Shown: in pieces, positions 51,186 through 62,500 of the stretch | Numbering within the stretch: the first letter of the stretch is position 1 | How the letters are laid out: each line of letters starts with the position of its first letter | Assembly: GCF_900114845.1 (NCBI RefSeq) | Contig: NZ_FOUK01000003.1 | Span: 620,001 to 684,000 of the forward strand | Source of the DNA: Pimelobacter simplex | GTDB lineage: Bacteria; Actinomycetota; Actinomycetes; Propionibacteriales; Nocardioidaceae | DNA length: 64,000 bases | Direction of reading: 5' to 3' | The notes under the pieces: generated by a model | What the model was told of the DNA's origin: nothing | The model's input: only the letters and a program-made list of their open reading frames with translations | The model's database searches: none | Translations under genes and position numbers: made by a program

Positions 51186-51650
51186 TCAGCGCACGCCCCA
51201 CGAGTACGTCTGCTTGCGCAGCTTCAGGTAGACGAGCGCCTCGGTCGTCATCACGCCCGGGATGGTGCGGATCCGGCGCGAGATGATCTCGAGCAGGTGC
51301 TCGTCGCTCTCGCACACCACCTCGGCGAGCAGGTCGAACGAGCCCGCCGTGATGACGACGTAGTCGACCTCCTTGACCTCCGCGAGCGCATCGGCGATGG
51401 GCTCGAGCTCGCCGGTCGCGCGGATGCCGATCATCGCCTGGCGCGCGAAGCCGATCTCGGTGGGGTCGGTGACCGCGACGACCTGCATGACCCCGCTGTC
51501 GACCAGGCGCTGCACGCGCTGGCGCACGGCCGCCTCGGAGAGGCCGACGGCCTTGCCGATGGCCGCGTAGGAGCGGCGCCCGTCCTCCTGCAGCTCGGCG
51601 ATGATCGCCTTGGAGACGTCGTCGAGCGGAGTGGATCGCGGCTTGTTCAC
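51186..51650 (-). CDS. Lrp/AsnC-family regulator
   Basis: This 154-residue classical Lrp has a winged HTH (IIAELQEDGRRSYAAIGKAV, LSEAAVRQRVQRLV) and a RAM domain with VVITAGSFDLLAEVVCE. Start GTG 51650 is chosen because the longer frame upstream to 51743 covers the control region. It is divergent from the polyamine ABC operon and matches the Lrp regulators commonly paired with putrescine uptake and aminotransferase genes. It is inferred to regulate the operon at 51814. Confidence 0.85.
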   Translation of the reverse strand: MNKPRSTPLDDVSKAIIAELQEDGRRSYAAIGKAVGLSEAAVRQRVQRLVDSGVMQVVAVTDPTEIGFARQAMIGIRATGELEPIADALAEVKEVDYVVITAGSFDLLAEVVCESDEHLLEIISRRIRTIPGVMTTEALVYLKLRKQTYSWGVR

Positions 51651-51697
51651 CCGCCGATCCTCACAGCACCGGGCACCCCTTTGCAACACGAAAGTAC

Positions 51698-51735
51698 GGA
51701 TTCCGTTGCAATCACGTTGAATCCCTTCGGAATCC
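51698..51735. promoter_or_regulatory. GGATTC half-site cluster upstream of the pot operon
   Basis: GGATTC at 51698-51703, GAATCC at 51719-51724 and GAATCC at 51730-51735 form inverted and direct half-sites in the 163-bp gap between the Lrp regulator and potD. Lrp proteins bind several phased sites as octamers, so these are candidate Lrp sites. Two TCATGTGA-like direct repeats follow near 51740-51760. Confidence 0.45.
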
Positions 51736-51813
51736 CTTGTCATGTGATCTGAGTCATGTCACGATGCGACGTCGGCTCCGGGGGGTTCGGAGCGACGGGG
51801 AGGTGGCGATTCG

Positions 51814-52977
51814 TTGACTGGTCGATTGAGCCGGAGGACCGCGCTGCGGGGCGGGGCCGGGCTGGCGCTCGGGGCCGCGAGCCTGGGGGTGCTTCCCCTG
51901 TTCGGCACACCGGATCGCAAGCAGGATCCCGCGAAGTGCCGAACGGGCGACCTCTCGGCGTCCGAGAAGCGCCTGGTGGTGTCGAACTGGCCGGGCTACA
52001 TGGACGAGGACGAGGACGGCAGTCCGTCCACGCTGACGATGTTCCAGAAGCGGACCGGCATCAAGGTCGACTACACCGCCGACGTCAACGACAACCTGGA
52101 GTTCTTCGCCAAGGTGGTCAACCAGCTCGGCTCGTGCACGTCGTCCCAGCGCGACATGTTCATGCTCACCGACTGGATGGCGGCCCGGATGATCCAGGTG
52201 GGCTGGATCCAGCCGCTCGACAAGGACAAGGTCCCCAACCTGCACGCCAACCTGATCGACTCGCTCGCGCACGTCGGCTGGGACGAGGACCGCTCCTACT
52301 CCGCGCCCTGGCAGAGCGGCCTGACCGGCATCGCCTACAACAAGGCCAAGGTCAAGGAGGTCCGCTCCTTCGACGAGCTCCTGACCCGCTCCGACCTCAA
52401 GGGCCGGATCTCGCTGCTCACCGAGATGCGCGACACGATGGGGTTGCTGCTGCTCGCCGAGGGCGCCGACCCGGCGAAGTTCACCGACAGCGAGTGGGAC
52501 AACGCGATCGACCGGCTGCGCAAGGTACGTCGTGACGGCCAGATCCGCGCGTTCACCGGGAACGAGTACATCCAGGACCTCTCCGCGGGCAACATCCTCG
52601 CCTGCGAGGCCTGGTCGGGCGACGTCGCCGCCGCCGAGAACGAGGACCTCGTCTTCGTGGCGCCGGAGGAGGGCCAGATGATCTGGGCCGACAACATGCT
52701 GATCCCCAACCTGGCGACCCACCAGGGCAACGCCGAGGAGTGGATCAACTTCTACTACGAGCCGGAGATCGCGGCGAAGCTCGCGTCCTTCGTCTGGTAC
52801 ATCTGCCCGGTCAAGGGCGCCCAGCAGGCGATGGAGAAGGTCGACCCGAGCCTGGTCGACAACCCCCTGATCTTCCCGACCGAGGAGTCGCTGGCCACCA
52901 CCCACGCGTTCATGGCCCTCGAGGAGTTCCAGATCCGCGCCTACGAAGGAGATTTCGCCGATGTCATTGGCGGCTGA
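51814..52977 (+). CDS. potD: polyamine ABC transporter substrate-binding protein
   Basis: The 387-residue periplasmic-type binding protein has a twin-arginine signal (LSRRTALRGGAGLALGAASL). The PotD/PotF pattern follows: VVSNWPGYMDEDEDG, FQKRTGIKVDYTADVNDN, TDWMAARMIQVGWIQPLD and YSAPWQSGLTGIAYN. It captures putrescine or spermidine outside the membrane. The start is TTG 51814 after ggggagg; no better start is in frame. The Tat rather than lipoprotein export is typical for actinobacteria. It overlaps potA by 17 bp. Confidence 0.88.
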   Translation: MTGRLSRRTALRGGAGLALGAASLGVLPLFGTPDRKQDPAKCRTGDLSASEKRLVVSNWPGYMDEDEDGSPSTLTMFQKRTGIKVDYTADVNDNLEFFAKVVNQLGSCTSSQRDMFMLTDWMAARMIQVGWIQPLDKDKVPNLHANLIDSLAHVGWDEDRSYSAPWQSGLTGIAYNKAKVKEVRSFDELLTRSDLKGRISLLTEMRDTMGLLLLAEGADPAKFTDSEWDNAIDRLRKVRRDGQIRAFTGNEYIQDLSAGNILACEAWSGDVAAAENEDLVFVAPEEGQMIWADNMLIPNLATHQGNAEEWINFYYEPEIAAKLASFVWYICPVKGAQQAMEKVDPSLVDNPLIFPTEESLATTHAFMALEEFQIRAYEGDFADVIGG

Positions 52978-54106
52978 GAGCACGTCCGGCAGCGCGCGGA
53001 GCCTCCGGCTCACCGCGCTCACCAAGGAGTTCGCGACCTTCACCGCGGTCCGCTCGCTCGACCTCGAGGTCCCGGCCGGCACCTTCTTCGCGCTGCTCGG
53101 CCCGTCGGGCTGCGGCAAGACGACGACGCTGCGCATGGTCGCCGGCCTCGACACCCCGACGTCAGGGACGATCCACCTCGGGCAGGACGAGATCACCTAC
53201 CAGAAGCCCTACCGGCGTCCGGTCAACACGGTGTTCCAGAACTACGCGCTCTTCCCCCATCTCAACATCCACGACAACGTCGCCTTCGGGCTGCGCCGCC
53301 GCGGGGTCAAGGATGTCGATCGCCAGGTGCAGGAGATGCTGGCGCTGGTCGAGCTGGAGGCCCAGGCCCGCAAGAAGCCGACGCAGATGTCGGGCGGCCA
53401 GCAGCAGCGGGTCGCGCTCGCCCGGGCGCTCATCAACCGGCCCGAGGTGCTGCTGCTCGACGAGCCGCTCGGTGCCCTCGACCTCAAGCTGCGCCGCGGC
53501 ATGCAGATCGAGCTCAAGCGGATCCAGACCGAGGTCGGCCTCACCTTCGTGCACGTCACGCACGACCAGGAGGAGGCGATGACCATGGCCGACACGATCG
53601 CGGTGATGAACGGCGGCGTGATCGAGCAGATGGGTTCGCCCGCCGAGCTCTACGAGAACCCGCGCACCACCTTCGTCGCCAACTTCCTCGGCCAGACCAA
53701 CCTCATGCCCGGCACCGTCGCTGGCGCCGACAGCGACGTCGTCCGCGTCGACATGCACGGCACCCAGGTCTCGATCCCGGCCGACCGGGCGCACACCCGC
53801 GAGGGCAGCGGCTGGGTGGGCATCCGCCCTGAGAAGGTGCTCCTCGCTCCCGAGGGCGAGCCGATCGACGCCCCCGGCAACCACATGACCGGTGGCGTCA
53901 TCACCGACGTGAGCTTCGTGGGCGTCAGCACCCAGTACCTCGTGCGGATGCCGTGGGGCCAGGAGCTGATGGCCTTCGAGCAGAACACCGGACGCCGCGC
54001 CGTCCTGGCGCACGGCACCAAGGTCGACGTCTCGTGGCGACCCGAGTTCGCCTTCCTGCTCCCGGCCACCCAGGACGTCAACGCAGGCGCCGTGGAGGAG
54101 GCCTGA
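52961..54106 (+). CDS. potA: polyamine ABC transporter ATPase
   Basis: The 381-residue ABC ATPase has Walker A GPSGCGKTT near residues 47-55, Q-loop VFQNYALFPHL, signature MSGGQQQR, Walker B LLLDEPLGALD and a C-terminal TOBE domain (WVGIRPEKVLL). It energises import by PotB and PotC. ATG 52961 follows gaaggagat inside the end of potD. The stop shares one base with the potB start. The length matches E. coli PotA. Confidence 0.92.
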   Translation: MSLAAESTSGSARSLRLTALTKEFATFTAVRSLDLEVPAGTFFALLGPSGCGKTTTLRMVAGLDTPTSGTIHLGQDEITYQKPYRRPVNTVFQNYALFPHLNIHDNVAFGLRRRGVKDVDRQVQEMLALVELEAQARKKPTQMSGGQQQRVALARALINRPEVLLLDEPLGALDLKLRRGMQIELKRIQTEVGLTFVHVTHDQEEAMTMADTIAVMNGGVIEQMGSPAELYENPRTTFVANFLGQTNLMPGTVAGADSDVVRVDMHGTQVSIPADRAHTREGSGWVGIRPEKVLLAPEGEPIDAPGNHMTGGVITDVSFVGVSTQYLVRMPWGQELMAFEQNTGRRAVLAHGTKVDVSWRPEFAFLLPATQDVNAGAVEEA

Positions 54107-54954
54107 TGACCGGCCGCAAGCTCACCGGCTACTGGCTGATCCTGCCGGCGGCGCTGTGGCTCGGCCTCTTCTTCGCCATCCCGTTCTACTCGCTGCTCGC
54201 CAACAGCCTCTACGACCCTGAGGGCTCGGTCCTGACCGGCTACCACGTGAGCTACCGCTTCGCGAACTTCGCCGACGCGATCCGCGACTCGGGCCCCGAG
54301 CTGTGGCGCTCGCTCTGGTACGCCGGTCTCGCCACCGCGATCTGCCTGGTGCTGGGCTACGTGCTGGCCTACGCGATCGCGTTCAAGGCCGGCAAGTGGC
54401 GCAACCTCATGCTGGTGCTGGTGATCGCGCCGTTCTTCACCAGCTTCCTGGTCCGCACCCTGTCGTGGAAGCTGATCCTCGCCGACGACGGGTTCATCGT
54501 CGACACCCTGCGGTTCGTCCACATCCTCGGCGAGGACGGCCGCTTGCTCGCGACGCCGGTGGCGGTGATCGCCGGCCTGGTCTACAACTTCCTGCCCTTC
54601 ATGGTGCTGCCGCTCTACGCCAGCCTCGAGAAGATCGACGGCCGGCTGGTCGAGGCGGCCGGCGACCTGTACGCCTCGCCCCTGCGCGGATTCCTCAAGG
54701 TGACCCTGCCGCTGTCGATGCCCGGCGTCGTGGCCGGCACGCTGCTCACCTTCATCCCCGCGGCCGGTGACTACATCAACGCCCAGCTCCTGGGCAGCCC
54801 CAACCAGCGCATGGTCGGCAACGTCATCCAGGACCTCTACACCGACACCGGCGACTTCGCCGCGGCCGGTGCTCTGTCGGTCACGCTGATGGTGATCATC
54901 GTGGCGGCGGTCCTGGTCTACATCCGCAGAGCCGGAACGGAGGAGCTGCTGTGA
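54106..54954 (+). CDS. potB: polyamine ABC transporter permease
   Basis: The 282-residue inner-membrane protein has six hydrophobic segments. The permease EAA-type loop is VEAAGDLYASPLRGFLKVTLPLS, shown as EAAGDLYASPLRGFLKVTLP, followed by PGVVAGTLLTFIPAAGDYIN. This is the PotB type. It pairs with PotC to form the channel. It starts one base inside the potA stop, and its stop overlaps the potC GTG (GTGA). Confidence 0.9.
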   Translation: MTGRKLTGYWLILPAALWLGLFFAIPFYSLLANSLYDPEGSVLTGYHVSYRFANFADAIRDSGPELWRSLWYAGLATAICLVLGYVLAYAIAFKAGKWRNLMLVLVIAPFFTSFLVRTLSWKLILADDGFIVDTLRFVHILGEDGRLLATPVAVIAGLVYNFLPFMVLPLYASLEKIDGRLVEAAGDLYASPLRGFLKVTLPLSMPGVVAGTLLTFIPAAGDYINAQLLGSPNQRMVGNVIQDLYTDTGDFAAAGALSVTLMVIIVAAVLVYIRRAGTEELL

Positions 54955-55769
54955 ACGGAGTCCAGCGTCTCGGACGGTGGATCGGCGACCACCTCGTCCT
55001 CTTCGGCGGCCTGCTCGTCGTCGCCTACATGTTCACGCCGATCGCGGTCGTGATGCTGATGAGCTTCAACGACAACAGCCGGTCGCGCAACATCTACGCC
55101 TTCCGCGGGTTCACGCTCGACAACTGGACCAACGTCTGCGGCCCCAACGGCATGTGCGAGGCGGTCGCACGCAGCGTCGGCATCGGCCTGGCCGCGACGA
55201 TCGCAGCCACGATCCTCGGCACGCTCGCGGCATTCGCGCTCGTGCGGCACTCGTTCGTCGGCCGCTCGGCGATGAACACCCTCATCTTCCTGCCGATGGC
55301 CTCGCCCGAGATCGTGATGGGCTCCTCACTGCTCGCCCTGTTCGTCGCGACCGGCAACAGCGGTCGGCTCGGCCTGGTCACGATCTTCATCGCCCACGTG
55401 ATGTTCTGCCTGTCGTTCGTGGTGGTGACCGTCAAGGCCCGGCTGGCCGGGCTCGACCGCAACCTCGAGCAGGCGGCGATGGACCTCTACGCCTCCGAGG
55501 CGGTGACCTTCTGGAAGGTCACCTTCCCCCTGGTCCTGCCCGGCATCGCGGCGGCCGCGCTGCTCAGCTTCTCCCTGTCGTTCGACGACTTCATCATCAC
55601 CAACCTCAACGCGGGCCAGACCGTCACCTTCCCGATGTTCGTGTGGGGCGTCGCGCAGCGCGGCGTACCGATGCAGGTCAACGTGATCGGCACGATCATG
55701 TTCCTGATCTCGCTGCTGATCGTGGTGGGGAACATGCTGGCGACGCGGCGGAAGCCGGCCGCGGCCTAG
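54951..55769 (+). CDS. potC: polyamine ABC transporter permease
   Basis: The 272-residue second permease has six membrane segments and the EAA loop QAAMDLYASEAVTFWKVTFP followed by PGIAAAALLSFSLSFDDFII, characteristic of PotC. The start is GTG 54951. Its TAG stop overlaps the stop of the convergent gene at 55766 by four bases, so the operon ends here without a spacer for a separate terminator. Confidence 0.9.
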   Translation: MNGVQRLGRWIGDHLVLFGGLLVVAYMFTPIAVVMLMSFNDNSRSRNIYAFRGFTLDNWTNVCGPNGMCEAVARSVGIGLAATIAATILGTLAAFALVRHSFVGRSAMNTLIFLPMASPEIVMGSSLLALFVATGNSGRLGLVTIFIAHVMFCLSFVVVTVKARLAGLDRNLEQAAMDLYASEAVTFWKVTFPLVLPGIAAAALLSFSLSFDDFIITNLNAGQTVTFPMFVWGVAQRGVPMQVNVIGTIMFLISLLIVVGNMLATRRKPAAA

Positions 55770-56506
55770 TTGCCCGGGCGCTCGAGTGGCTCGGGGTGCT
55801 CGGGCGGCTCGGGGTGCTCGGTGGTCGGGGCGCTCGCGGGGCCGGGCGCGTCGTCGATGCGGCGTCGGCCGGGCTTGCGTCCGAGCAGGCGGTAGGCCAC
55901 GAGTACGGCGCCGGCCAGGACCGCCGCGGCCATGGTCAGCAGGACCCACCGGAGAGCGGAACCGTCGGTGGAGTCGTTGTCGTCTGCTGACGCTGCCGAG
56001 GCCTCGTCGTCGCTGGACGTGCTCGCGTCGACCGTGTGGACGCTGAAGGTGGTGGTGGCCTGCGGCTCCGGCGTCTCGGCACCGTCGCTGCTGTCGCTGC
56101 CGTCGCTGCTGTCGGTGTTCTCGGTGCCCGTGGGGACGAACCACACCTTGACCCGGTAGCTCCCCACGCGCAGGTAGGGGCCGTCCACGCGGAGCGGCTC
56201 GCCGTCGTACGCGACGCGGGTCTGCCACTCGCGCTTGTCCTTGGGGAGGCCCTTGCCCTTGCCGAACGTGCTCAGCACCGCGATCCGGAACCGGCCCGGG
56301 CCGGGCTCCGCGGAGGTCACCTCGAAGACGGGGCGGGTGCCGACCTCGACCGACTCCTCGGTGGTCCGGACGGTCACGCCGCCCTCGTCGGCGGCGACCC
56401 GCGTGACCGGGGCCGCCGGGGCCGCCGGGGCCGCCGGGGCCGTGGCCACCCCGGCGATCCCCAGCAGCGCGGCCAGGAGCAGCGCGACCGAACGCGCCGG
56501 CGTCAT
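55766..56506 (-). CDS. secreted/membrane protein encoded with the adhesin
   Basis: The 246-residue protein has a signal peptide (residues 1 to about 28) and a predicted beta-sandwich outer domain (VEVGTRPVFEVTSAEPGPG, WQTRVAYDGEPLRVDGPYLR). An acidic Ser/Asp linker (about 135-185) precedes one transmembrane helix (LRWVLLTMAAAVLAGAVLVA), and the cytosolic tail is Pro/Glu-rich. I do not recognise the family. Its ATG overlaps the adhesin stop by four bases, so it is translated with it and may help display or anchor it. No sortase motif is seen. Confidence 0.7.
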   Translation of the reverse strand: MTPARSVALLLAALLGIAGVATAPAAPAAPAAPVTRVAADEGGVTVRTTEESVEVGTRPVFEVTSAEPGPGRFRIAVLSTFGKGKGLPKDKREWQTRVAYDGEPLRVDGPYLRVGSYRVKVWFVPTGTENTDSSDGSDSSDGAETPEPQATTTFSVHTVDASTSSDDEASAASADDNDSTDGSALRWVLLTMAAAVLAGAVLVAYRLLGRKPGRRRIDDAPGPASAPTTEHPEPPEHPEPLERPGN

Positions 56507-59500
56507 GCGCGGTTCCTGCGGCGCCCGACCCAGGTGAAGAGGAGGCCGCCGACCAGGGCCGCCACGCCGAGCCCGAGCAGGGCGGGCGAGACCTCGGAGC
56601 CGGTGGCGGGCAAGTCGCCGTTCTTGGCCGTCGTCCCCGGCGTCCCCGGCGTGCCGGGCTTGGCCGACTTCCCGGGCTTCCCGGGCTTGCTGGGCTCGCC
56701 CGGCCCCGGCTCGCCGGGCACGGGGGCGTCCGGCAGCACCGTCGGCGTGTACGTCGACTCGGTGGTCGTCCCGTTCACGTCCGCGACCCGGTAGCGGACC
56801 GGCGTCGCGGTGCCGGTGAAGTCCGGCTCGGGGGTGAAGACGATCTTGCCGTCCTCGATCGTGTAGACGCCCTCGCCGGGAACGGTCACGGTGTCGACCG
56901 GGTTGCCGTCCTTGTCGAGCAGCGTGAGCGAGCTCGGGTCGAGCGGGACGGCGGGGTCGCCGGCCTTGTCGTTGGCGAGCGGGTCGATCGACTGCGGCTT
57001 GCCCTTCGGGCCGGACGTCTTGTCCGGGCTGGCGGTGGGCGTGACCGGATCGATCGTGGGCGTGTACGTCGACCGCGCGGTGGTCCCGTTGACGTCGGCG
57101 ATCCGGTAGTCGACCGGCGTCGCGGTGCCGGTGAACTGCGGCTCGGGGGTGAACACGATCTTGCCGTCCTCGATCGTGTAGGTGCCCTCACCGGGAACGG
57201 TGACCGAGTCGGCCGGGTTGCCCTCGGCATCGAGCAGCGTGAGCGAATCGGGGTCGAGCGGGACCGCCGGGTCGCCGGCCTCGTCGTTGGCCAGCGGGTC
57301 GATCGACTGCGGGACACCCTGCGGACCCGACGTCTTGTCCGGGTTCGCGACCGGGGTGACCGGGTCGATCGTGGGCGTGTACGTCGACTCGGCCGTCGTG
57401 CCGTTGACGTCCGCGATCCGGTAGTCGACCGGCGTCGCGGTGCCGGTGAACTGCGGCTCCGGCGTGAACACGATCCTGCCGTCCGCGACCGTGTAGGTGC
57501 CCTCACCGGGGATCGTCACCGACTCGACCGGGTTGCCCTCGGCATCCAGCAACGTCAGTGAATCGGGGTCGAGCGGCACCGCCGGGTCGCCCGCCTCGTC
57601 GTTGGCGAACGGGTCCGTCGACTGCGGCACACCCTGCGGACCGGACGTGGTGTCCGGGTTCGCCGTCGGCGTCACGGGCGTCACCGTCGGCGTGTACGTC
57701 GACTCGACGGTGTTCCCCTCGGAGTCCTTGACCTGGTAGCGCACCGGCGTTCCTTCACCGGTGAACTGCGGCTCGGGCGTGAAGACGATCTTGCCGTCCT
57801 CGATCGTGTAGCTGCCCTCGCCCGGCACCACCAGCTCGTCGACCGGGTTGCCGTCCGCGTCGACCAGGGTCAGCGTGTCGGGGTCCAGCTCGACACCCTC
57901 GGCGCTGTCGTTGGCGAGCGGGTCGACCGACTGCGGCACACCCTGCGGCCCGGACGTCGTGTCGGGCTGGGCCACCGGTGTCACGGTCGGGGTGTACGTC
58001 GAGTCGGCGGTCGTGCCGTTGACGTCCGCGATCCGGTAGTCGACCGGCGTGGCCTCACCGGTGAACTGCGGCTCCGGCGTGAAGACGATCTTGTCGCCCT
58101 CGACCGTGTAGGTGCCCTCGCCGGGGATCGTCACCGAGTCGACCGGGTTGCCCTCGGCGTCGAGCAGCGTGAGCGAGTCGCGGTCGAGCGGGACGTTGTC
58201 GTCACCGGGCTCGTCGTTGGCGAACGGGTCGACCGTCTGCTTCGCACCCTGCGGGCCGGAGGTGGTGTCCGGGTTCGCGACGGGGGCGACAGGGTCGATC
58301 GTGGGCGTGTACGTCGAGTCGGCGGTCGTGCCGTTGACATCGGCGATCCGGTAGTCGACCGGCGTCGCGGTGCCGGTGAACTGCGGCTCCGGCGTGAACA
58401 CGATCTTGCCGCCCTCGACCGTGTAGACGCCCTCACCGTCGATCGTCACCGAGTCGACCGGGTTGCCCTCGGCATCGAGCAGCGTCAGCGACTCGGGGTC
58501 CAGCGGCACGGCGTCGTCGCCCGGCTCGTCGTTGGCGAAGGGGTCCGTCGACTGCGGCACACCCTGCGGACCGGAGGTGGTGTCCGGGTTCGCGACCGGA
58601 GTGACCGGGTTGAGCGTCGGGGTGTACGTCGAGTCGGCGGTCGTGCCGTTGACGTCGGCGATCCGGTAGTCGACCGGCGTCGCGGTGCCGGTGAAGTCCG
58701 GCTCGGGGGTGAAGACGATCTTGCCGTCCTCGACCGTGTAGACGCCCTCGCCCGGCACCTCGACGCGATCGGTCGGGTTGCCCTCGGCGTCCAGCAGTGT
58801 GAGCGACTCGGGGTCCAGCGGCACGGCGTCGTCGCCCGGCTCGTCGTTGGCGAACGGGTCGATCGACTGCGGCACACCCTGCGGACCCGACGTGGTGTCC
58901 GGGTTCGCGACCGGGGTCACCGGGTTGAGGGTCGGCGTGTAGGTCGACTCGACCGTGTTCCCCTCGGTGTCCTTGACCTGGTAGCGCACCGGCGTGGCCT
59001 CACCGACGAAGTCGGGCTCGGGGGTGAAGACGATCTGGCCGTCCTCGATCGTGTAGACACCCTGCCCCTCGACGGTCACCGAGTCGACCGGGTTGCCGTC
59101 GGCATCGACCAGGGTCAACGTGTCCGGGTCCAGGCTCACCTCGTCGGTGCCGTCGTTCGCGAGCGGGTCGACCCGCTGCGGGACGCCCTGCGGCCCCGAG
59201 GTGACATCCGGGTTGGCGACCGCACCCACCGTCGGGGTGTACGTCGAGTCCGCCGTGGTCCCGTTGACGTCCGCGACCTGGTAGCGCACCGGGGTCGCCT
59301 CGCCCGAGAAGCCGGGCTCGGGCTGGAACACCAGCTTGCCGTCGCGCACTGTGTAGGTGCCCTCACCGGGCACCACCACCTCGTCGACCGGGTTGCCGTC
59401 AGCATCCAGCAACGTCAGCGACTCGGGATCGAGCGGCACGTCCTCGTCACCCGGCTCGTCGTTGGCGAACGGGTCGACCGACTGCTCGGCACCCTGCGGC

Positions 59501-62500
59501 CCCGAGGAGACGTCCGGGTTGGCGGTCGGGCTCACCGGGTTGAGCGTCGGGGTGTACGTCGAGTCGGCGGTCGTGCCGTTGACGTCGGCGATCCGGTAGT
59601 CGACCGGCGTCGCGGTCCCGGTGAAGTCCGGCTCGGGGGTGAAGACGATCTTGCCGTCCTCGACCGTGTAGACACCCTCCCCCGGCACCGAGACCGTCGA
59701 GACCGGGTTGCCGGCGCCGTCCAGCAGCGTGAGCGAGTCACGGTCCAGCGGGACCGCGGGGTCGCCGGGCTCGTCGTTGGCGAACGGGTCGATCGACTGC
59801 GGGACACCCTGCGGACCCGACGTGCTGTCGGGGTTCGCCACCGGGGTCACCGGATCGAGGGTGGGGGTGTAGGTCGACTCGACCGTGTTCCCCTCGGTGT
59901 CCTTGACCTGGTAGCGGACCGGGGTGGCCTCACCGGTGAAGTCGGGCTCGGGGGTGAAGACGATCTGGCCGTCCTCGATCGTGTAGGTCCCCTCCCCCTC
60001 GACGGTCACCGAGTCGACCGGGTTGCCGTCCGCGTCGACCAGGGTCAACGTGTCCGGGTCGAGAGTCACCTCGTCGGTGCCGTCGTTGGCGAGCGGGTCG
60101 ACCCGCTGCGGCACACCCTGCGGGCCGGACGTGGTGTCGGGCTCCGCGACCGGCGTCACGGTCGGGGTGTAGGTCGAGTCCGCCGTGGTCCCGTTGACGT
60201 CCGCGACCTGGTAGCGCACCGGGGTCGCCTCACCGGTGAAGCCCGGCTCGGGCTGGAACACCAGCTTGCCGTCGCGCACCGTGTAGGTGCCCTCACCGGG
60301 GACGGTGACCGAGTCGACCGGGTTGCCGGCGTCGTCGAGCAGCGTGAGCGAGTCGCGGTCGAGCGGGACGGCGTCGTCGCCGGCCTCGTCGTTGGTGAAC
60401 GGGTCGACCGACTGCTCGGCACCCTGCGGACCCGACGTCTCGTCGGGGTTGGCCTGGGGCGTCACCGGCTCGATGGTCGGGGTGTACGTCGAGGTCGCCG
60501 GCGTGCCGTTCGCGTCCTCGATCCGGTAGTCGACCGCCGGCGCGGTGCCGGTGAAGCTCGGCACCGGCTGGAACACGATCCGCGGGTTGTCGGGGTCGGA
60601 GCGGTCGATCGTGTAGGTACCGATCTCGTTGCCCTCGTCGTCGCGGACGGTGACCGCATCGACCGGGTCGCCGTCGGGACCGTCGAGCAGGGTCAGCGAC
60701 GACCGGACCAGAGGAGCGCTGTCGTCGCCGGGCGCGTCGTTGACGAACGGGTCGACCGACTGGGCCTGACCCTGCGGACCGGAGGTCTCGTCGGGCTGCG
60801 CCGTCGGGGTCACCGGCGTCACCGTCGGGGTGTACGTCGATTCGGCGGTACGGCCGTTGCTGTCGGCGATCCGGTAGTCGACCGGCGGGGCCTCGCCGGT
60901 GAACGTCGGGACGGGCTGGAAGGCGATCAGCGGCCGGTCGGGGTCGGAGCGGTCGATCGTGTAGGTGCCGATCTCGTTGCCCTCGGCGTCGTAGACGGTG
61001 ACCGCGTCGGCCGGCTCACCGGCAGCGTCGAGCAGGGTCAGCGTGGAGGGATCGAGGGTGGAGCCCTGGCCGTCGCCGTCGTCGTTGACGAGCGGGTCGA
61101 CCGTCTGCCGGGCGCCCTGCGGACCCGACGAGGTGTCGGGGCTGGCCGTGGGCCGGGGCGGGACCACGCCCGCGTCGACGGTGAGGTCCTCGGGCTGCTC
61201 GGAGGTCAGCGTGATGACGCCGCTCAGACCGCCCTCGCCCGCGTCGGAGTCGGAGGCCGGGTCGCCGGCACCGGTCGGCGAGAACTCCCGGCCGTCGGGC
61301 GCAGTGAACCGCACCCGGTAGTCGCCGAGCGGCAGGTCGGTGAAGCGGTAGGCGCCGTCGGCGCCGGTGGTCGCGGTGATCGGGTTGCCGTTGGCGTCGG
61401 TCACCGGGTTGCCGTCGCCGTCGAGCAGCTCGACGGTCGCGCCGGCGAGACCCGGCTCGCCCTCGTCCTGGATGCCGTCGCCGTTGGTGTCGGACCAGAC
61501 CCGGTCGCCGATCACGCCGGGGGTGGGCAGGCGGAGCGAGACCCGCTGCATGTCGGAGTTACGGCTGCCGGTGGCGCGGCCCGGGAGCACGGCCTGCTCG
61601 GTCAGGTTGACGTTGTAGCCGTTGACGCCGTCGGCGTACTGGTCGCCGTTGATGTTCTGGGAGTAGAGCGAGCCGGTCCCGTGCGTGCTCGCCGGGAAGG
61701 TGGAGTACGGCGTGACGTGGGAGTCGAGCCGGAAGGTGACCGAGGTGAACGTTCCCTGCAGGACGACCGAGCCGCAGCCGGCGGTCGTCATCCGCGGGCT
61801 GGCGATGTTGCCCGACTGCTCCTGGTGCCCGTCCTGGTCGCAGCGGGTGAAGGTGTTGTAGACACCGGGCCCCAGCGTCGTGCTGCCGACGGCGAGGTTG
61901 GTGCGACCGGCGGACGGCGCGGCGAAGGAGACGCCCGGCGTCTCGATCTCCCAGATGGTGGCGTTGAACGAACCACGGGCGCGGCCGTTGCTGTTGCGCT
62001 GGACGAAGCCGCCGAGACCCGAGATGTCGAGGACCGGGTCGGTGACCGGCTTGGAGAACTCCAGGGTCAGCGTGCCGACCTCGCAGGAGCCTGCGAAGTT
62101 CTGGTGGGCCGCGGTGCCCTGCGCGCCGCCGCACGTCGAGGCTCCGGTCAGGACGCCGAGCGCCGGCAGGTTGCCCGGCGTCGGAGCACCGGCGAACATC
62201 CCCGCACTCCCGCCGTAGCCGGACTGGTTGGTGCCGTTGGTGAGGTAGTTGGTTCCGGCCCGCTGGTCGCCGCCGGGGGCGAACCGCGCGGTGATCCCGA
62301 TGGCGCCGGTCGACGTCGGCAGCGACGAGGTCGCGCTGTTGGTCGCGTCGGACTCGGCCGAGTCGTTGGTGCGGGTGGAACCGGGGTTCTGCAGCTGCCA
62401 GGCGTCGTTGAAGACGTAGCCGTTCTGCGCCGCGGCGGACGCGATCGGCGCCTCCGCGACGAGGGCGACCCCCGAGATCGCCAGGAGGGCGGCGGCGAGC

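Noticed and set aside
56725..61155. CRISPR or satellite DNA
   Set aside because: The 315-bp repeats are an exact multiple of codons, stay in one open frame and encode a clear protein repeat with signal peptide and LPXTG anchor.
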